A DNA stretch of 64,000 bases, taken from an uncultured Lachnospiraceae bacterium (GTDB lineage Bacteria > Bacillota > Clostridia > Lachnospirales > Lachnospiraceae). The stretch is taken from assembly GCA_947632555.1 (NCBI GenBank), contig CANRPU010000002.1:62001-126000 (forward strand). Reading direction: 5' to 3'. Every line of letters begins with the position of its first letter. Positions within the stretch are counted from its first letter, which is position 1. Positions 47,814 through 57,807 of this stretch are shown one piece after another. Made by a program: the position numbers and the translations under genes. The notes below the pieces were generated by a model. The model made no database searches and was not told the origin of the DNA. It saw nothing but the letters and a program-made list of their open reading frames with translations.

Positions 47814-48844
47814 CCGCATGGAAAAAATCCGACTTTTACTTTGAACTGCCGCCGGAACTGATCGCGCAGGAACCGCTCAGGGACCGCAGCGCTTCCCGCC
47901 TTCTGGTCTTAAATAAAGATACGGGTGAAACGGAGCATCACGTGTTTAGGGACATTCTTTCTTATTTGAACCCGGGGGACGCGCTGGTGCTGAACGATAC
48001 CAAAGTGATACCGGCCAGGCTTCTGGGCCATAAGGCGGATACCGGGGCGGCGGTGGAAGTGCTCCTGTTAAAAAGGCGGGATAAGGATATCTGGGAAACA
48101 CTGGTAAAACCGGGGAAAAAATGCAGGGCGGGAGCCAGACTGGTTTTCGGGGAAGGCCTGCTTTCGGGCGAAGTGCTGGAAACGGTGGAAGAAGGAAACC
48201 GTCTGATCCGTTTTTCCTATGACGGTATTTTTGAAGAAGTCCTGGATAAACTGGGGGAAATGCCCCTGCCGCCGTATATTACCCATAAGCTGCGGGACAG
48301 GGAGCGTTACCAGACCGTATACGCCAGATACGAGGGCAGCGCGGCGGCGCCTACGGCCGGACTGCATTTTACGGAAGAACTGCTGAAGAAAATAGAAGAC
48401 AAGGGCGTCAGGATCGTCTATGTCACCCTCCATGTAGGCCTGGGAACTTTTCGGCCCGTGAAGGCGGAAAATATCCTGGAACACCATATGCATTCGGAAT
48501 ATTACCGGGTGACGGAGGAGGCCGCCGATACCGTAAACTGTGTGAAAGCCGCGGGAGGCAGGATCTTCTGTGTAGGAACTACCAGCTGCCGGACATTGGA
48601 AAGCGCGGCGGATGAAAGCGGAAAACTGCGGGCCGGCTGCGGCAATACGGATATTTTTATCTATCCGGGCTATCGCTTCAAGGTGCTGGATGCCCTGATC
48701 ACCAATTTCCACCTGCCGGAGTCCACGCTGGTCATGCTGGTATCCGCGCTGGCGGGCAGGGAACGGGTGCTGGCAGCTTACAGGGAGGCCGTCAGAGAAA
48801 AATACCGTTTTTTTTCGTTTGGGGACGCCATGCTCATCCTGTAG
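47810..48844 (+). CDS. queA: tRNA preQ1(34) S-adenosylmethionine ribosyltransferase-isomerase
   Basis: [72 protein letters not shown]. Confidence 0.95.
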   Translation: MTAWKKSDFYFELPPELIAQEPLRDRSASRLLVLNKDTGETEHHVFRDILSYLNPGDALVLNDTKVIPARLLGHKADTGAAVEVLLLKRRDKDIWETLVKPGKKCRAGARLVFGEGLLSGEVLETVEEGNRLIRFSYDGIFEEVLDKLGEMPLPPYITHKLRDRERYQTVYARYEGSAAAPTAGLHFTEELLKKIEDKGVRIVYVTLHVGLGTFRPVKAENILEHHMHSEYYRVTEEAADTVNCVKAAGGRIFCVGTTSCRTLESAADESGKLRAGCGNTDIFIYPGYRFKVLDALITNFHLPESTLVMLVSALAGRERVLAAYREAVREKYRFFSFGDAMLIL

Positions 48845-48867
48845 GGCGCGGAGAAACGATAAACCGG

Positions 48868-48896
48868 TTGAGCGGTCTGGATATTTATGATATAAT
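48868..48896 (+). promoter_or_regulatory. Promoter P1 upstream of PilZ gene
   Basis: TTGAGC - 17 bp - TATAAT. Confidence 0.6.
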
Positions 48897-48933
48897 GACC
48901 TTATTCAAGGCAGGAAGCGGCCGAATGGCCATT

Positions 48934-48965
48934 TTGCCATAAATGCGGAGCATTTATGGTATAAT
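48934..48965 (+). promoter_or_regulatory. Promoter P2 with dyad in an extended spacer
   Basis: TTGCCA - 20 bp - TATAAT; perfect 10-bp dyad CCATAAATGC-GGA-GCATTTATGG (48937-48959) fills the spacer. Confidence 0.55.
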
Positions 48966-49010
48966 AATGAAACCGGAAATATAAACTGAGTAGCGGAATG
49001 TGAGGAAATC

Positions 49011-49352
49011 ATGGAAGAAAGAAGAAAAACGGCACGGACCCAGCTGCAGTCCAACCTGATCGTAAAGCGGCTGGACGGAGAGAAAGAAGAGAAAGTCGGG
49101 ATTGAAATCGTGGATGTGTCCAAGAGCGGAGTGGGCTTTCTCTGCACGGAGCCTCTGACCATAGGAGCGGTCTATGAGGCGTACTTAACCATCTGGACCA
49201 AAGAGGTGCTTCACGCCATACTGGAAATCGTGCGGATAGAGAAAAAAGAAGAAGCGTTTTCCTACGGAGCCATTTTTGTGGGTATGCCGGAGATGGATGC
49301 TTCCCGTATTTCGGTATACCAGACGATGGAAGCCAGCAGGAACCATGAATAA
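49011..49352 (+). CDS. PilZ-domain protein
   Basis: ERRKTARTQLQSNLIVKRLDG..VGIEIVDVSKSGVGFLC (RxxxR, D/NxSxxG c-di-GMP motif). Confidence 0.85.
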   Translation: MEERRKTARTQLQSNLIVKRLDGEKEEKVGIEIVDVSKSGVGFLCTEPLTIGAVYEAYLTIWTKEVLHAILEIVRIEKKEEAFSYGAIFVGMPEMDASRISVYQTMEASRNHE

Positions 49353-49354
49353 AG

Positions 49355-50455
49355 TCAGAATACGGCCTTGACGTCATAGCCTGCCTGTTTCAGGAGATGG
49401 AGCGCTTTGCTCATCCCCGGTTCTTCATAGAACTCCAGGCGCATGGTGCCTTCCGCGGCCTCCCTGTTGTGGGTGATGCCGATATTTTTGATGTTGATGC
49501 CGTTTCGCGCCAGGAGCGCTGTGACTGCCGCCAGCGGGCCGGGTTTGTCCGCGATCTCCACGGTGATCTCATAGGAACGTTTGATGGGGCCGCTGGAAGT
49601 GTTGATAAAGGAATCCCGATAGGTTCTGGCGGAGTCAAAAAGTTCGTAAAGGACCTGGGCGTTTTTTTCTTCCACGGCCGTTTTCGCGGCTTTGAGCGCT
49701 TCGATATAGCGTTCCAGCAGAGAGGCAATATTATCACTGTTGCTTAAGCAGATCTGCTGCCACATGTGGGGAGAGGAAGAGGCGATGCGCGTAATGTCCT
49801 TGAATCCGCCTGCAGCGATCTGTTTCATGATGCCTTCCGGGGAATCCGAATCCCGTACCAGGTTGACCAGCGTGGAAGCCAGTACATGGGGGAGGTGGCT
49901 GACAGCGGCGGTAATGAAATCATGCTCTTCACAGGAAAGTATCAGGGGAATAGCCCCTATTTTTTCTACCAGATCCCGATAGGCGGCGAGCCTGTCGGGA
50001 TCTGCTTTTTCAGAGGGCGTCAGAATGTAGTAGGCGTTGCGCAGCAGCTGGGCTTTGGAATTGGCGTAGCCGAACCGTTCGCTTCCGGCCATGGGATGGC
50101 CGCCGATAAACTGGGGCAGGAGCCCGGCGGCTTCCACGTGCCGGTGTATGGAAGTTTTAACGCTGCCCACATCCGTCAGCACGCAGTCAGGAGAAATGAC
50201 CTTTTTAACCGCGGCCAGATTTTCGTCGTTGCAGGAAACGGGCGCGCACAGAAAAATATAGTCGCAGGCGGAAAAAGTTTCGTCTATGGAAGAGGCCGCG
50301 GCGTCCGCTACTTTGTCCGCGCAGGCTGCGGCCACAGTTTCCTCGTTGATATCGTAAGCAATGATTCTGGTATTGGGAAGCGCCTCCCTCAGCGCTCTGG
50401 CGATGGAGCCGCCGATCAGTCCCAATCCGATAAAACCACAGGTTAATCCAGACAT
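49355..50455 (-). CDS. tyrA: Prephenate dehydrogenase with ACT domain
   Basis: GFIGLGLIGGSIARAL, DVGSVKTSIHRHVEA, FIGGHPMAGSERFGY; C-terminal ACT (ITVEIADKPGPLAAVTALLARNGINIKNIGI). Confidence 0.92.
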   Translation of the reverse strand: MSGLTCGFIGLGLIGGSIARALREALPNTRIIAYDINEETVAAACADKVADAAASSIDETFSACDYIFLCAPVSCNDENLAAVKKVISPDCVLTDVGSVKTSIHRHVEAAGLLPQFIGGHPMAGSERFGYANSKAQLLRNAYYILTPSEKADPDRLAAYRDLVEKIGAIPLILSCEEHDFITAAVSHLPHVLASTLVNLVRDSDSPEGIMKQIAAGGFKDITRIASSSPHMWQQICLSNSDNIASLLERYIEALKAAKTAVEEKNAQVLYELFDSARTYRDSFINTSSGPIKRSYEITVEIADKPGPLAAVTALLARNGINIKNIGITHNREAAEGTMRLEFYEEPGMSKALHLLKQAGYDVKAVF

Positions 50456-50706
50456 AATCCACCTCGTTAAAGATCATTTATATACGGAATCCGTATGCTT
50501 CATGAGCAAGGTTTATTTTATCATGGAGATAGTCTTTCGTCAATGAAAAAGATTTAACACTTTAAAGCAATGAAATAAATCGGAAAAATGCGGAAATAAA
50601 CTTGTAATCAGATGAAATATTTAGTAAAATATACCCATAGTGTTTTACAGATCGGCTGAAAAATTGTAAATAAGCACAAAAATAAACAGGAAAGGACGTA
50701 ATCAGC

Positions 50707-52797
50707 ATGAAAGTTTACACGACCGACAAGATCCGAAACGTAGTTTTACTGGGGCATGGCGGCTCCGGCAAGACCAGCCTCGCTGAGGCCATGGCTTACT
50801 TATCCGGTATTACTTCCCGAATGGGCAGGGTGGAGGACGGCAACACGGTAAGCGACTACAGTAAAGAGGAACAGAAACGGCAGTTTTCCATTTCTACTTC
50901 CGTGATCCCTGTGGAGTGGGAGGGCTACAAGATCAATATTCTTGACGCACCCGGTTACTTTGATTTTGTCGGCGAGGTGGAGGAAGCGGTCAGCGCCGCA
51001 GGCGCCGCCATTATCGTGGTAAACGGCAAGGCCGGCATCGAAGTGGGAACGGAAAAGGCGTGGGAACTCTGTGAAAAGTATAAGCTGCCCCGCTTTGTCT
51101 ATGTGACCAATATGGACGTGGACAACGCTTCCTTCCGGCAGGTGGTGGAGGATATGACCGCGAAGTATGGGAAAAAGATAGCGCCCTTTCACCTGCCCAT
51201 CCGGGAGAACGAGAAGTTCGTGGGCTATGTGAATGTCATTTCCGAATCCGGCAACAGATGGCAGGGGAAGGACGTGGTACCCTGCGAAGTACCTGATTAC
51301 AACAAGCCGAATCTGCAGCTGTGCAGGGATACCCTTTTGGAAGCGGTAGCGGAAACCAGCGAGGAGATGATGGAGCGCTACTTTGGCGGGGAAGTATTCT
51401 CGGAAGCGGAGATCCGCGCGGCCCTGCGCACCAATGTCTGCGACGGAAGCATCGTGCCGGTGAGCATGGGCTCCAATACGCTCTGCCAGGGCGTTTATAC
51501 GCTTTTAGACGATATCATCAAATATCTGCCGAGCCCGGAAAACCGCCAGATAGCGGGTATCAATATGAAGACCAATGATATTTATCACGCGGATTATGAT
51601 TTCTCCAAGGCGAAGTCCGCCTATATCTGGAAGACGATCGTGGATCCTTTCATCGGAAAATATTCTCTGATAAAGGTCAATTCCGGCGTACTTAAGACGG
51701 ATGACGTGATCTACAATGTGGACAGGGATATTGAGGAAAAGATCGGCAAACTGTATGTGCTGCAGGGGAATAAACCCATAGAAGTGCCGGAACTGCACGC
51801 GGGCGATATCGGCGCGCTGGCAAAGCTCACCGCGGCCAGGACGGGCAACAGCCTTTCCACCAAAGCCCTCACGATCAAGTACGGCAAATGGGAGATCTCC
51901 CAGCCCTATACGTATCTGCGCTATAAACCCAAAAACAAGGGAGATGTGGATAAGATCTCCCAGGCGCTGCAGAAGATCTCCCATGAGGATCAGACACTGA
52001 AAGTTGTCAATGACGCGGAAAACAGACAGACGCTCCTGTACGGCATTGGGGAGCAGCACCTGGAGATCGTGGCGAGCCGGCTCTTAAATGAATACAAAGT
52101 AGAGATCGAGCTGACCAAGCCCAAGATCGCTTACAGGGAAACCATTAAAAAAACTTCCGACGTGGAATACAAATACAAGAAACAGTCCGGCGGACACGGA
52201 CAGTACGGCCATGTGAAAATGCGCTTTTCCCCGTCAGGAGATCTGGAGAAACCGTATGTGTTTGAACAGGAAGTAGTGGGCGGAGCGGTTCCCAAGAACT
52301 TTTTCCCCGCGGTGGAAAAGGGACTGCAGGATTCCGTGGAGCGGGGTCCCATGGCGGCCTATCCGGTAGTGGGCGTTAAGGCGGTGCTTTATGACGGTTC
52401 CTATCATCCCGTGGATTCCTCGGAGATGGCCTTTAAGATGGCGGCCGTCCAGGCCTTCCGGAAAGGCTTCATGGAGGCGGGACCGGTGCTCTTGGAGCCC
52501 ATCGCTTCCTTAAAGGTAACGGTGCCGGACAGCTATACCGGAGATATTATGGGGGATCTGAACAAACGCCGGGGCAGAGTGCTGGGGATGAACCCTTTAC
52601 CCGGCGGCAGACAGGTGATCGAAGCGGATATTCCCATGAGCAGTCTTTACGGCTATTGTACGGACCTGCGTTCCATCACCGGCGGACGGGGAGAGTATGT
52701 CTATGAGTTCGCCCGCTACGAGCAGGCGCCTTCCGACGTGCAGGAGAAGGAAGTGGCTGAAAGGGCATCCAAGCTGGAAGAAGGAAGCGCCGAGTAA
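50707..52797 (+). CDS. Elongation factor G-like GTPase
   Basis: VVLLGHGGSGKTSLAEAM, NILDAPGYFDFVGEV, VTNMDVDNASF, EF-G domain IV/V (YHPVDSSEMAFKMAAVQAFRKGF, ADIPMSSLYGYCTDLRSITGGRG). Confidence 0.92.
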   Translation: MKVYTTDKIRNVVLLGHGGSGKTSLAEAMAYLSGITSRMGRVEDGNTVSDYSKEEQKRQFSISTSVIPVEWEGYKINILDAPGYFDFVGEVEEAVSAAGAAIIVVNGKAGIEVGTEKAWELCEKYKLPRFVYVTNMDVDNASFRQVVEDMTAKYGKKIAPFHLPIRENEKFVGYVNVISESGNRWQGKDVVPCEVPDYNKPNLQLCRDTLLEAVAETSEEMMERYFGGEVFSEAEIRAALRTNVCDGSIVPVSMGSNTLCQGVYTLLDDIIKYLPSPENRQIAGINMKTNDIYHADYDFSKAKSAYIWKTIVDPFIGKYSLIKVNSGVLKTDDVIYNVDRDIEEKIGKLYVLQGNKPIEVPELHAGDIGALAKLTAARTGNSLSTKALTIKYGKWEISQPYTYLRYKPKNKGDVDKISQALQKISHEDQTLKVVNDAENRQTLLYGIGEQHLEIVASRLLNEYKVEIELTKPKIAYRETIKKTSDVEYKYKKQSGGHGQYGHVKMRFSPSGDLEKPYVFEQEVVGGAVPKNFFPAVEKGLQDSVERGPMAAYPVVGVKAVLYDGSYHPVDSSEMAFKMAAVQAFRKGFMEAGPVLLEPIASLKVTVPDSYTGDIMGDLNKRRGRVLGMNPLPGGRQVIEADIPMSSLYGYCTDLRSITGGRGEYVYEFARYEQAPSDVQEKEVAERASKLEEGSAE

Positions 52798-52802
52798 AAA
52801 AC

Positions 52803-52831
52803 TTGACAGAAATTTGTAAAGCGGATAGAAT
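52803..52831 (+). promoter_or_regulatory. leuS promoter
   Basis: TTGACA - 17 bp - TAGAAT. Confidence 0.75.
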
Positions 52832-52835
52832 AATA

Positions 52836-52872
52836 AAAGCCCTTTCGGCTCCATGCGGCGCGAAAGGGCTTT
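52836..52872 (+). promoter_or_regulatory. 12-bp stem-loop at predicted +1 of leuS transcript / possible fusA-like terminator
   Basis: AAAGCCCTTTCG-N13-CGAAAGGGCTTT; only short T-run after stem. Confidence 0.6.
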
Positions 52873-52894
52873 GCGCATTGAGGAGGAGATCAGA

Positions 52895-55309
52895 ATGGCG
52901 GAACCATACAATCACAGAGAGGTAGAAGAAAAATGGCAGAAGATATGGGATGAGGAAAAAGCGTTTGCCACCTCTGAGGACTACAGCAGGCCCAAGTATT
53001 ATGCTCTGGTGGAATTTCCCTATCCGTCCGGGCAGGGACTTCATGTTGGACATCCCCGTCCTTATACGGCGCTAGATATCGTAGCCAGAAAAAGAAGGAT
53101 GCAGGGGTATAATGTGCTCTATCCCATGGGGTGGGACGCGTTTGGCCTGCCTACGGAGAATTACGCGATACAGAATCATATCCATCCCAGGATCGTGACC
53201 AGGAACAATGTGGAAAGGTTCAAGGGTCAGCTGCACGCGCTGGGCTATTCTTTTGACTGGGACAGAGAGATCAACACCACCGATCCCGCCTACTACAAAT
53301 GGACACAGTGGATCTTCCTGAAGCTGTTCCACGCGGGACTGGCTTATAAGAGCGAGATGCCCATCAACTGGTGTACTTCCTGTAAAGTGGGACTGGCCAA
53401 TGAGGAAGTGGTGAACGGCGTCTGCGAACGCTGCGGTTCCGAAGTGGTCCGTAAGGTAAAGAGCCAGTGGATGTTAAAGATCACCGATTACGCCGACAAG
53501 CTTTTGGAGGGCCTGGATACCGTGGATTATATCGAGCGGGTGAAGGTATCCCAGAAAAACTGGATCGGCAAGTCTACGGGCGCGGAAGTGGATTTTATCT
53601 TAAAGGGGAAGGAAGACAAGCTGACGGTCTACACCACCAGGCCGGACACTCTTTTCGGCGTTACTTATATGGTCATGAGCCCCGAGCATCCTTTCATTGA
53701 TAAGTACAGGCCGGATATTAAAAACTGGGACGAAGTGACGGCGTATCGGGAACAGGCGGCCAGAAAGTCCGATTTTGAACGGACCGAGATCGCCAAGGAC
53801 AAGACCGGCGTCATGCTGGACGGCCTCACGGCGGTCAATCCCGTAAACGGAAAGGAAATTCCGGTCTGGATCTCCGATTATGTGCTGATGACTTATGGCA
53901 CAGGCGCCATTATGGCAGTACCGGCCCATGACGAGAGGGACTGGGAATTTGCCCAAAAATTCAATATGCCCATTATAGAGGTGGTAGCCGGCAGTCCCGT
54001 GGATGTCACGGAAGCCGTCTATACGGATGTGGCCTCCGGTACGCTGGTCAATTCCGAATTCCTGAACGGGCTTTCCGTAGCGGAAGCCAAGAAAAAGATC
54101 ATAGGATTTTTGAAAGAAAAAGGGATCGGTCGCGAGAAGACCAACTTCAAACTGCGGGACTGGGTATTCTCCAGACAGCGTTACTGGGGCGAACCGATTC
54201 CCATTGTGCACTGTGAAAAATGCGGTTATGTGGCCCTTCCGGAAAGCGAACTGCCTCTGGAACTGCCGGAAGTGGAAAGCTATATGCCTACGGACAACGG
54301 AGAATCCCCGCTGGCCCATATGACGGACTGGGTGAATACGGTCTGTCCTCACTGCGGCGGCCCGGCGAAGCGGGAAACGGACACCATGCCTCAGTGGGCG
54401 GGTTCTTCCTGGTATTTTCTGCGGTATACGGATCCGAAGAACGAGAAAGCGCTGGCAGGCAGGGAAGCGCTGGAATACTGGCTGCCGGTGGACTGGTACA
54501 ACGGCGGTATGGAGCACACTACGCTGCACCTTCTGTATTCCCGTTTCTGGCACAGATTTCTTTATGACCAGAAAGTGGTGCCCTGTCCGGAACCCTATCA
54601 GAAGCGGACTTCCCATGGCATGATATTGGGCTCCAACGGGGAGAAGATGAGCAAATCCAGAGGAAACGTGGTCAATCCTGACGATATCGTGCGGGAATAC
54701 GGCGCGGATACCCTGCGTACCTACGAGATGTTTATCGGCGCGTTTGACTTAAGCGCCGCCTGGTCGGAAGATGGCGTGAAAGGCTGCAGGAGATTTCTGG
54801 AGAGAGTGTGGAAGCTGCAGGATATCCTGACCCCGCAGGAGGATTACTCGGCGGATCTGGAAACGAAGATGCACCAGACGATCAAGAAGGTCGGTTCGGA
54901 TTTTGAAAATCTGAAATACAATACCGCGATTGCCGCCATGATGTCGCTGCTCAACGAGTTTTACAGGAAAAACGCGGTGACCCGGGGAGAGTTTAAAACG
55001 CTGCTGACGCTCTTAAATCCTGTGGCGCCGCATATCACGGAGCAGCTCTGGGAGAATGCGGGTTACGCCGGCAGACTCTATCAGACCACGTGGCCGGAAT
55101 ATGAGGAAGCGAAAACCGTGGAAGATACCGTGGAAATAGCGGTACAGATAAACGGCAAGACCAAAACGACGGTCATGGCCGCCAAGGAAGAAGAAAAGGA
55201 AAAGATCATTGCCATGGCGAAAGAAGCGCTGGGCAGCAGACTTTCCGGCACGGTTGTAAAAGAGATCTATGTGCCGGGCAGGATTGTCAATCTGGTAGTA
55301 AAGCCTTAA
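52895..55309 (+). CDS. leuS: Leucine-tRNA ligase
   Basis: [59 protein letters not shown]. Confidence 0.96.
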   Translation: MAEPYNHREVEEKWQKIWDEEKAFATSEDYSRPKYYALVEFPYPSGQGLHVGHPRPYTALDIVARKRRMQGYNVLYPMGWDAFGLPTENYAIQNHIHPRIVTRNNVERFKGQLHALGYSFDWDREINTTDPAYYKWTQWIFLKLFHAGLAYKSEMPINWCTSCKVGLANEEVVNGVCERCGSEVVRKVKSQWMLKITDYADKLLEGLDTVDYIERVKVSQKNWIGKSTGAEVDFILKGKEDKLTVYTTRPDTLFGVTYMVMSPEHPFIDKYRPDIKNWDEVTAYREQAARKSDFERTEIAKDKTGVMLDGLTAVNPVNGKEIPVWISDYVLMTYGTGAIMAVPAHDERDWEFAQKFNMPIIEVVAGSPVDVTEAVYTDVASGTLVNSEFLNGLSVAEAKKKIIGFLKEKGIGREKTNFKLRDWVFSRQRYWGEPIPIVHCEKCGYVALPESELPLELPEVESYMPTDNGESPLAHMTDWVNTVCPHCGGPAKRETDTMPQWAGSSWYFLRYTDPKNEKALAGREALEYWLPVDWYNGGMEHTTLHLLYSRFWHRFLYDQKVVPCPEPYQKRTSHGMILGSNGEKMSKSRGNVVNPDDIVREYGADTLRTYEMFIGAFDLSAAWSEDGVKGCRRFLERVWKLQDILTPQEDYSADLETKMHQTIKKVGSDFENLKYNTAIAAMMSLLNEFYRKNAVTRGEFKTLLTLLNPVAPHITEQLWENAGYAGRLYQTTWPEYEEAKTVEDTVEIAVQINGKTKTTVMAAKEEEKEKIIAMAKEALGSRLSGTVVKEIYVPGRIVNLVVKP

Positions 55310-55329
55310 GAAAAATGGCAAAAGCGCCG

Positions 55330-55605
55330 TCAGTGGAACGGCGCTTTTTTCATCAGCTCGTCGATCTGGTTTAATTCGTCGGGCGAACTGTGCTGGCGGA
55401 TGGCCTGGATCAGGATGCCGGCCTCGGAAGAGGAAAAGGTGATGCCTTCGTTTTTGGCCTGTTTCATTCTGGCCGCCAGGAAGGCCATGAGTTCCTTCCT
55501 GTTTTTGCCCCTGCATCCTTCGGCCAGCTCGTTTAAGAACCGCAGCTTATATTCCTCGATACCGGCCGCCTCGGAGTCGGACATCCATTCTGGTCTGTTT
55601 TCCAT
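55330..55605 (-). CDS. Small conserved-type hypothetical protein
   Basis: 91 aa ORF with SD (GAAGGAG), helical composition, compact operon with next gene. Confidence 0.6.
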   Translation of the reverse strand: MENRPEWMSDSEAAGIEEYKLRFLNELAEGCRGKNRKELMAFLAARMKQAKNEGITFSSSEAGILIQAIRQHSSPDELNQIDELMKKAPFH

Positions 55606-55626
55606 GATAAGCTCCTTCTTTCCGGT

Positions 55627-56058
55627 TTATTTTGAAAACATCTGAAACATCTGCATAAGATCCTGGGCGCTGTTCTCCCCGTCCCCGAATCCGTCCGGGA
55701 ACAGGTCCTTCATCATACGGGCGGTTTCCATGACTTCTTCCGCGTTTTTTACGGTGGACAAGAGGCCGATCAGCCGCTCTGCCTGACAGCGCTCCGCGTA
55801 GGAGCAGTAAGGCAGGATTTCATGATACAGGCGGGAGGTGTCCGGCGGGCATTCCCGCGGCATGCAGCCAAAAGGATGCTGCCTGCAGTACGCGGCGGTA
55901 TACTGCAGTTCCAGGTATTTGATATAGACCGCGAGCTGCCGCTGTATAGCCGGTTCCAGGTAGGGAAGAAGAAGTTTGTAGATCTGTGTGTGATTGGTGG
56001 TAAAAAGTGCGTCAAAAGCGCGTATCCTGTCATTTTTGGAGTCCTCATCCCTGCTCAT
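55627..56058 (-). CDS. Hypothetical protein
   Basis: MSRDEDSKNDRIRAFDALFTTNHTQIYKLLLPYLEP...; SD GGGAG upstream of ATG. Confidence 0.65.
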   Translation of the reverse strand: MSRDEDSKNDRIRAFDALFTTNHTQIYKLLLPYLEPAIQRQLAVYIKYLELQYTAAYCRQHPFGCMPRECPPDTSRLYHEILPYCSYAERCQAERLIGLLSTVKNAEEVMETARMMKDLFPDGFGDGENSAQDLMQMFQMFSK

Positions 56059-56120
56059 ACCGTTCTCCCTGTATCTTCCTTGCTCCAATCTTATGAAAAC
56101 GGATAAATATGTATGCGTGA

Positions 56121-56146
56121 AACAGGCTCTTTAACAGAGCCTGCAC
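56121..56146. terminator. Hairpin terminator-like element
   Basis: CAGGCTCT-TTAAC-AGAGCCTG flanked by GCGTG/CACGC. Confidence 0.55.
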
Positions 56147-56158
56147 GCGTAGAGATGA

Positions 56159-56416
56159 TTAGTTGTTGCAGCCGCAGCCGCATCCGTTGCCATTGCCGCT
56201 GCCGTTTCCGCATAAGCAGGAAATCAGCAGGATCCAAATCAGCAGATCACAGCTGCTGTTGTTTCCCAGACCGAAGCCGTCGCTGTTGCCAAGCAGACCG
56301 TTGCCGCTGCCGTTGCAGCAGGAGAGCAGCAGGATGATCCAGATCAAATTGCCGCATCCGCATCCGTTTCCGTTGTTGTCGCCGCATCCACAATTACTAG
56401 CAGTTAAATCGCTCAT
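56159..56416 (-). CDS. Small Cys/Gly/Asn-rich protein (chorion-class high-cysteine-like)
   Basis: MSDLTASNCGCGDNNGNGCGCGNLIWIILLLSCCNGSGNG...DLLIWILLISCLCGNGSGNGNGCGCGCNN. Confidence 0.65.
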   Translation of the reverse strand: MSDLTASNCGCGDNNGNGCGCGNLIWIILLLSCCNGSGNGLLGNSDGFGLGNNSSCDLLIWILLISCLCGNGSGNGNGCGCGCNN

Positions 56417-56596
56417 ATCAAGTACCTCTGATTTTTTTTATGGTTTATACTATGTGCATGGGCCTGTCAATGTTTCCCTTTTACGGAAAGAAAATTTCAG
56501 GGAAATTCTACCGGTGGATTTTAGGGTATTGCATTAATCTGAAGATATAGTAAAATAATGATGGATAATAGTATTGTGTGTTTGAGGCAGACGAAA

Positions 56597-57778
56597 ATGG
56601 AAACATTCACGGTTTCGGGAAGGCAGTTTCGGAATGCCGCCGATTATGAGGCGGCCAAAAAGGACGCCGCGTACATAGAAGCGTTAAAACAGAGATATGA
56701 TCTGAGCAGCAGAGAGGAAACCGGCCGTTTTCTGCAGGATATACGAAGCGGGAAATACCGTTTTAGGACCATCCTGGGGAAGGATCTGGAGGAGGAACTG
56801 GAGGAACTTTTCCGGAAGCTGGAAAAGGAAGCGGCGCAGGGAGCAAAAGGGAAAAAGACCACGCGCGCTCAGAAGGCGAAAAGATCCGGGAAGGATGTGT
56901 CCGGGACTGGCGTGAAAAAAAAGACGTCCGCGGGACTGGAAACTTATGACAAAGAGATGCGGGACTCCATTCTGCGGGAGCTGAAAAAGCGGGAACGCAT
57001 CCGAAAGGCCGTTATCGCTGCCTGCTTCTGCGTGGCGGGAGGGTGTTTTATCTATCTTGGGATCTATACTTACCAGACCGGCAGGCTGGACAGCTACGCG
57101 GATTCCCAGAGAAAGCTGATCGGGACCACGGGCATTGTAGCGCCGCAGACGCCGGATACGGTGGTCATCCACTATGACAATGAGGAAATCGTAGTGCCGG
57201 ATGTGCTGGATGACTACAAAACTTTGTATACTTTGAACAGAAATCTAATCGGATGGGTAAAAATTGACGATACATATATAGATTACCCTGTATTGCAGAC
57301 AACCAACAATGAATATTATCTGGACCATAATTTTGACCAGGAACAGGATAAGAACGGAAGCATTTTCCTGGATAAGGACTGCAGCGTTCTGCCCAGGAGC
57401 GACAATTTGATCATCTATGGGCATCATATGCGCAGCGGCAGGATGTTCGGACAGCTGAACAAGTACAGTTCAGAGTCTTTTTATGAGGATCATAAGTACA
57501 TACAGTTTGATACCATATATGAAAAGGGCACTTACGAGATCATGTATGTGTTCCGCTCCAAAATATACGAAGAGAGCGAGATCGTCTTTAAATACTATCA
57601 GTTTACGGATGCGGCATCGGAGCTGGAATTTGACTCCTATATGCGGGAAATGGCGGAAATGTCCCTGTATGATACCGGCGTGACGGCGGAGTACGGGGAC
57701 GAACTCCTGACGCTGTCTACCTGCGATTACTATACGGATGACGGCCGTTTTGTAGTGGTGGCGAAGAGAATCTATTAA
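56597..57778 (+). CDS. srtB: Class B sortase with N-terminal cytoplasmic extension
   Basis: GWVKIDDTYIDYPVLQTTNNEYYLDHNFDQEQDKNGSIFLD, LIIYGHHMRSGRMFGQL, LTLSTCDYYTDDGRFVVVAKRI; SD GAGGC before ATG 56597. Confidence 0.9.
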   Translation: METFTVSGRQFRNAADYEAAKKDAAYIEALKQRYDLSSREETGRFLQDIRSGKYRFRTILGKDLEEELEELFRKLEKEAAQGAKGKKTTRAQKAKRSGKDVSGTGVKKKTSAGLETYDKEMRDSILRELKKRERIRKAVIAACFCVAGGCFIYLGIYTYQTGRLDSYADSQRKLIGTTGIVAPQTPDTVVIHYDNEEIVVPDVLDDYKTLYTLNRNLIGWVKIDDTYIDYPVLQTTNNEYYLDHNFDQEQDKNGSIFLDKDCSVLPRSDNLIIYGHHMRSGRMFGQLNKYSSESFYEDHKYIQFDTIYEKGTYEIMYVFRSKIYEESEIVFKYYQFTDAASELEFDSYMREMAEMSLYDTGVTAEYGDELLTLSTCDYYTDDGRFVVVAKRIY

Positions 57779-57807
57779 ACCGGATTTCCGGGTAAAGGAG
57801 ATGCGAA

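Noticed and set aside
49353-49354. Two-base gap between convergent PilZ and tyrA with no terminator
   Set aside because: Unusual but common in compact genomes; no evidence of an antisense regulatory role.
53600-54616. 338-aa antisense ORF over leuS and similar long antisense ORFs over gltA, pepP-like, pckA, M18 and LRR genes
   Set aside because: Sit opposite strongly supported housekeeping genes, Arg/His/Phe-rich composition typical of spurious antisense frames.
56163-56537. Plus-strand Pro/Leu/Arg-rich ORF opposite the Cys-rich gene
   Set aside because: Low-complexity antisense artefact of the Gly/Asn/Cys codons; the minus-strand frame has initiation context and the more plausible protein.
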